DNA of 64,000 nt, taken from Photobacterium atrarenae (GTDB lineage Bacteria > Pseudomonadota > Gammaproteobacteria > Enterobacterales > Vibrionaceae). A program made the position numbers and the translations under genes. Within the stretch, counting starts at the first letter, position 1, and every line of letters starts with the position of its first letter. Of this stretch, positions 62,876 to 64,000 are shown in pieces. The notes beneath the pieces were generated by a model. That model saw only the letters and a list, made by a program, of their open reading frames with translations, was not told the origin of the DNA and did not search any database. The DNA lies in the NCBI RefSeq assembly GCF_024380015.1, contig NZ_CP101509.1:992001-1056000 (forward strand), written 5' to 3'.

Positions 62876-63592
62876 ATGAGCGCGTTAACCACCACCAAGC
62901 CCAAACCGGGAAAAGCCTGTATGCTGTGTCACCTGGCATCCGGCGCTGTGACATCATCGCTCAGCAAGGCCCGGAGTCGGATACGCCGCCACCAGCCGCC
63001 TTATCTGCCGCCGGAAGCGTACGCGATCCCGGACAGTGCGTTGAGCCAGAAAGCTCTGGCGCTGGTGACCGAGTGTAGTCCGACGTTTCTGTTAAATCAC
63101 TCGCTGCGCAGTTATGCCTTCGGACTGGCGATGGCCCATAAGGTGAAGCAGCCGATCGATCAGGAAGTCTTTTTTGTCGGTTCTGTGATGCATGATCTCG
63201 GCCTGACCGAGACTTACGCGGGTGCGGAGACGTTTGAGATTGAAGGTGCACGGGCGGCCCGCGAGTTTTGCCTGAGGCACGATCTGGCACCCCAGAAAGC
63301 GGATCTGGTGCATGAAATGGTGGCGTTGCACAATTCGGTGGGGGTCGCGCACCGCTGCGATCCGGAAATCGCACTGCTGCATTTTGGTGCCGGGGCTGAT
63401 GTGGCCGGGCTCTGGGGCCATGATCTGAACCGGCGGACGATCGCGGAGGTCTTGGCCCGTTTCCCGGAGGAAGGTTTTAAACCGGGAATGATTGCCCTGA
63501 TTGAGCAGGAAGTTCAACGCAAGCCGCAAAGCTACATGTCGACGCTGGTCGAGCTCGGCTTTCTTAAGCAGATGGCAAAAGCATGCTGGTAG
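62876..63592 (+). CDS. HD-domain phosphohydrolase-like protein
   Basis: Cytoplasmic protein of 238 residues with a single HD metal-binding domain: HSLRSYAF supplies the first histidine, VMHDLGL the HD pair and LHNSVG/HHEMV-like later ligands, in the layout of cyanamide hydratase-like or small nucleotidyl phosphohydrolases. An N-terminal CMLCHLA segment with two cysteines precedes it. The ATG at 62876 has AAGGAGATAGAGAT upstream. It is divergent from a GlxA-type regulator that probably controls it. Substrate unknown. Confidence 0.82.
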   Translation: MSALTTTKPKPGKACMLCHLASGAVTSSLSKARSRIRRHQPPYLPPEAYAIPDSALSQKALALVTECSPTFLLNHSLRSYAFGLAMAHKVKQPIDQEVFFVGSVMHDLGLTETYAGAETFEIEGARAAREFCLRHDLAPQKADLVHEMVALHNSVGVAHRCDPEIALLHFGAGADVAGLWGHDLNRRTIAEVLARFPEEGFKPGMIALIEQEVQRKPQSYMSTLVELGFLKQMAKACW

Positions 63593-63815
63593 GTTGCCTT
63601 TACGGCGTGGAGCGGGCTGAGAATCAGCAGGCCGGATTACTGTGTTTTTCACTACACTCAAGGGAGCCTTTGGCGCGGGTCCTATTCTGTATTTGACAAA
63701 GTCTTGATATTCGACTGTTTTTTTGACTGAGCCCTAACCTGGCGATGACGCTGCGCGCACAAAAGGGTCACTATAATTGCACTGTGTTCGATGCTTTAGA
63801 ATTGAAGGAGTCATC

Positions 63816-64000
63816 ATGAAAAAGACATTACTGGTACTGGCGATTGCTGGTTTGGCGCTGGCTGGTTGTGATCAGCAATCCTCATCGACTCAGGAGCAAA
63901 CCGACGCTGCCGCGGTGCAGGCCCAGCAAACAGACGTTGTTGATACCGCTGGCGTTGAGCAGGCAGAGACGAAAGCCGCTGCTGAACAGGAAGTTTATGT
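63816..64000 (+). CDS. Lipoprotein of unknown function (3' end beyond window)
   Basis: Open reading frame cut by the window edge after 61 codons. GAAGGAG lies at the right distance before the ATG, and TATAAT at 63772 is a likely -10 hexamer. The signal peptide MKKTLLVLAIAGLALAGC ends in a lipobox with the modified cysteine at residue 18, and the visible mature part is a polar linker rich in Ala, Gln, Glu and Thr. The family cannot be told from this piece. Confidence 0.85.
   Translation, partial: MKKTLLVLAIAGLALAGCDQQSSSTQEQTDAAAVQAQQTDVVDTAGVEQAETKAAAEQEVY

Overview
This 64 kb window is a gene-dense, GC-moderate stretch of a gammaproteobacterial genome. The protein families (SdaC-type HAAAP transporter, M3 peptidase, DUF3429 and DUF4336 proteins, MgtE, CsiD/LhgO, NosRZDFYL, an accessory GroESL) suggest a marine member of the Vibrionaceae, probably Photobacterium or a close relative. 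A second groESL copy without the GGM tail, many LysR regulators and the catabolic and accessory content would fit a secondary chromosome. That placement is inference. I see no rRNA, tRNA, insertion sequence, phage or CRISPR.

Layout. 0-7 kb: an alkylation-repair pair (Ada/AlkA-type glycosylase cut by the window edge, then ogt), an amino-acid transporter, a small exported protein, an M3 metallopeptidase, an FMN reductase and a DoxX protein. 7.6-13.6 kb: a CPA1 Na+/H+ antiporter with two cyclic-nucleotide-binding domains, divergent from a membrane class III adenylate cyclase that is followed 12 bp later by a LivJ-like lipoprotein. This looks like a self-contained ligand-cAMP-ion transport circuit. 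13.8-19 kb: a TetR regulator with twin operators and a small membrane protein, then a patch with riboflavin synthase, an isochorismatase-like hydrolase, three intact GNAT acetyltransferases and three gene remnants.

19.4-26.9 kb: a glutarate / 5-aminovalerate catabolic island: class III aminotransferase, CsiD glutarate hydroxylase, LhgO L-2-hydroxyglutarate oxidase and a GabD-like dehydrogenase, with two LysR regulators. Together they would turn 5-aminovalerate (from lysine) into 2-oxoglutarate. 27-34.7 kb: a 1075-residue Ig-like lipoprotein, a complete DctPQM TRAP transporter and a DUF4336 protein. 34.9-36.98 kb: an ABC-F ATPase preceded by a strong promoter, a 26-codon leader ORF with a perfect ribosome-binding site and RNA segments that can pair with the ABC-F start region. 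This looks like ribosome-sensing attenuation.

37-40.3 kb: LysR, SRAP (YedK/HMCES) and MgtE. 40.3-48.3 kb: the nitrous-oxide reduction operon nosRZDFYL with a well-formed FNR class II promoter. 48.5-52.5 kb: MscS-type channel, a small unknown protein, DUF3429 and a GNAT-nitrilase fusion. 52.7-55 kb: accessory groESL with a sigma32-like promoter. 55-64 kb: a LysR / metallo-hydrolase pair sharing a palindromic operator, an aldehyde dehydrogenase with a sigma54 promoter and enhancer repeats beside its AcoR-like activator, further LysR and GlxA-type regulators, an HD-domain protein and the start of a lipoprotein.

Most calls rest on recognised protein motifs read directly from the translations. 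Regulatory sites were found by eye and are predictions.
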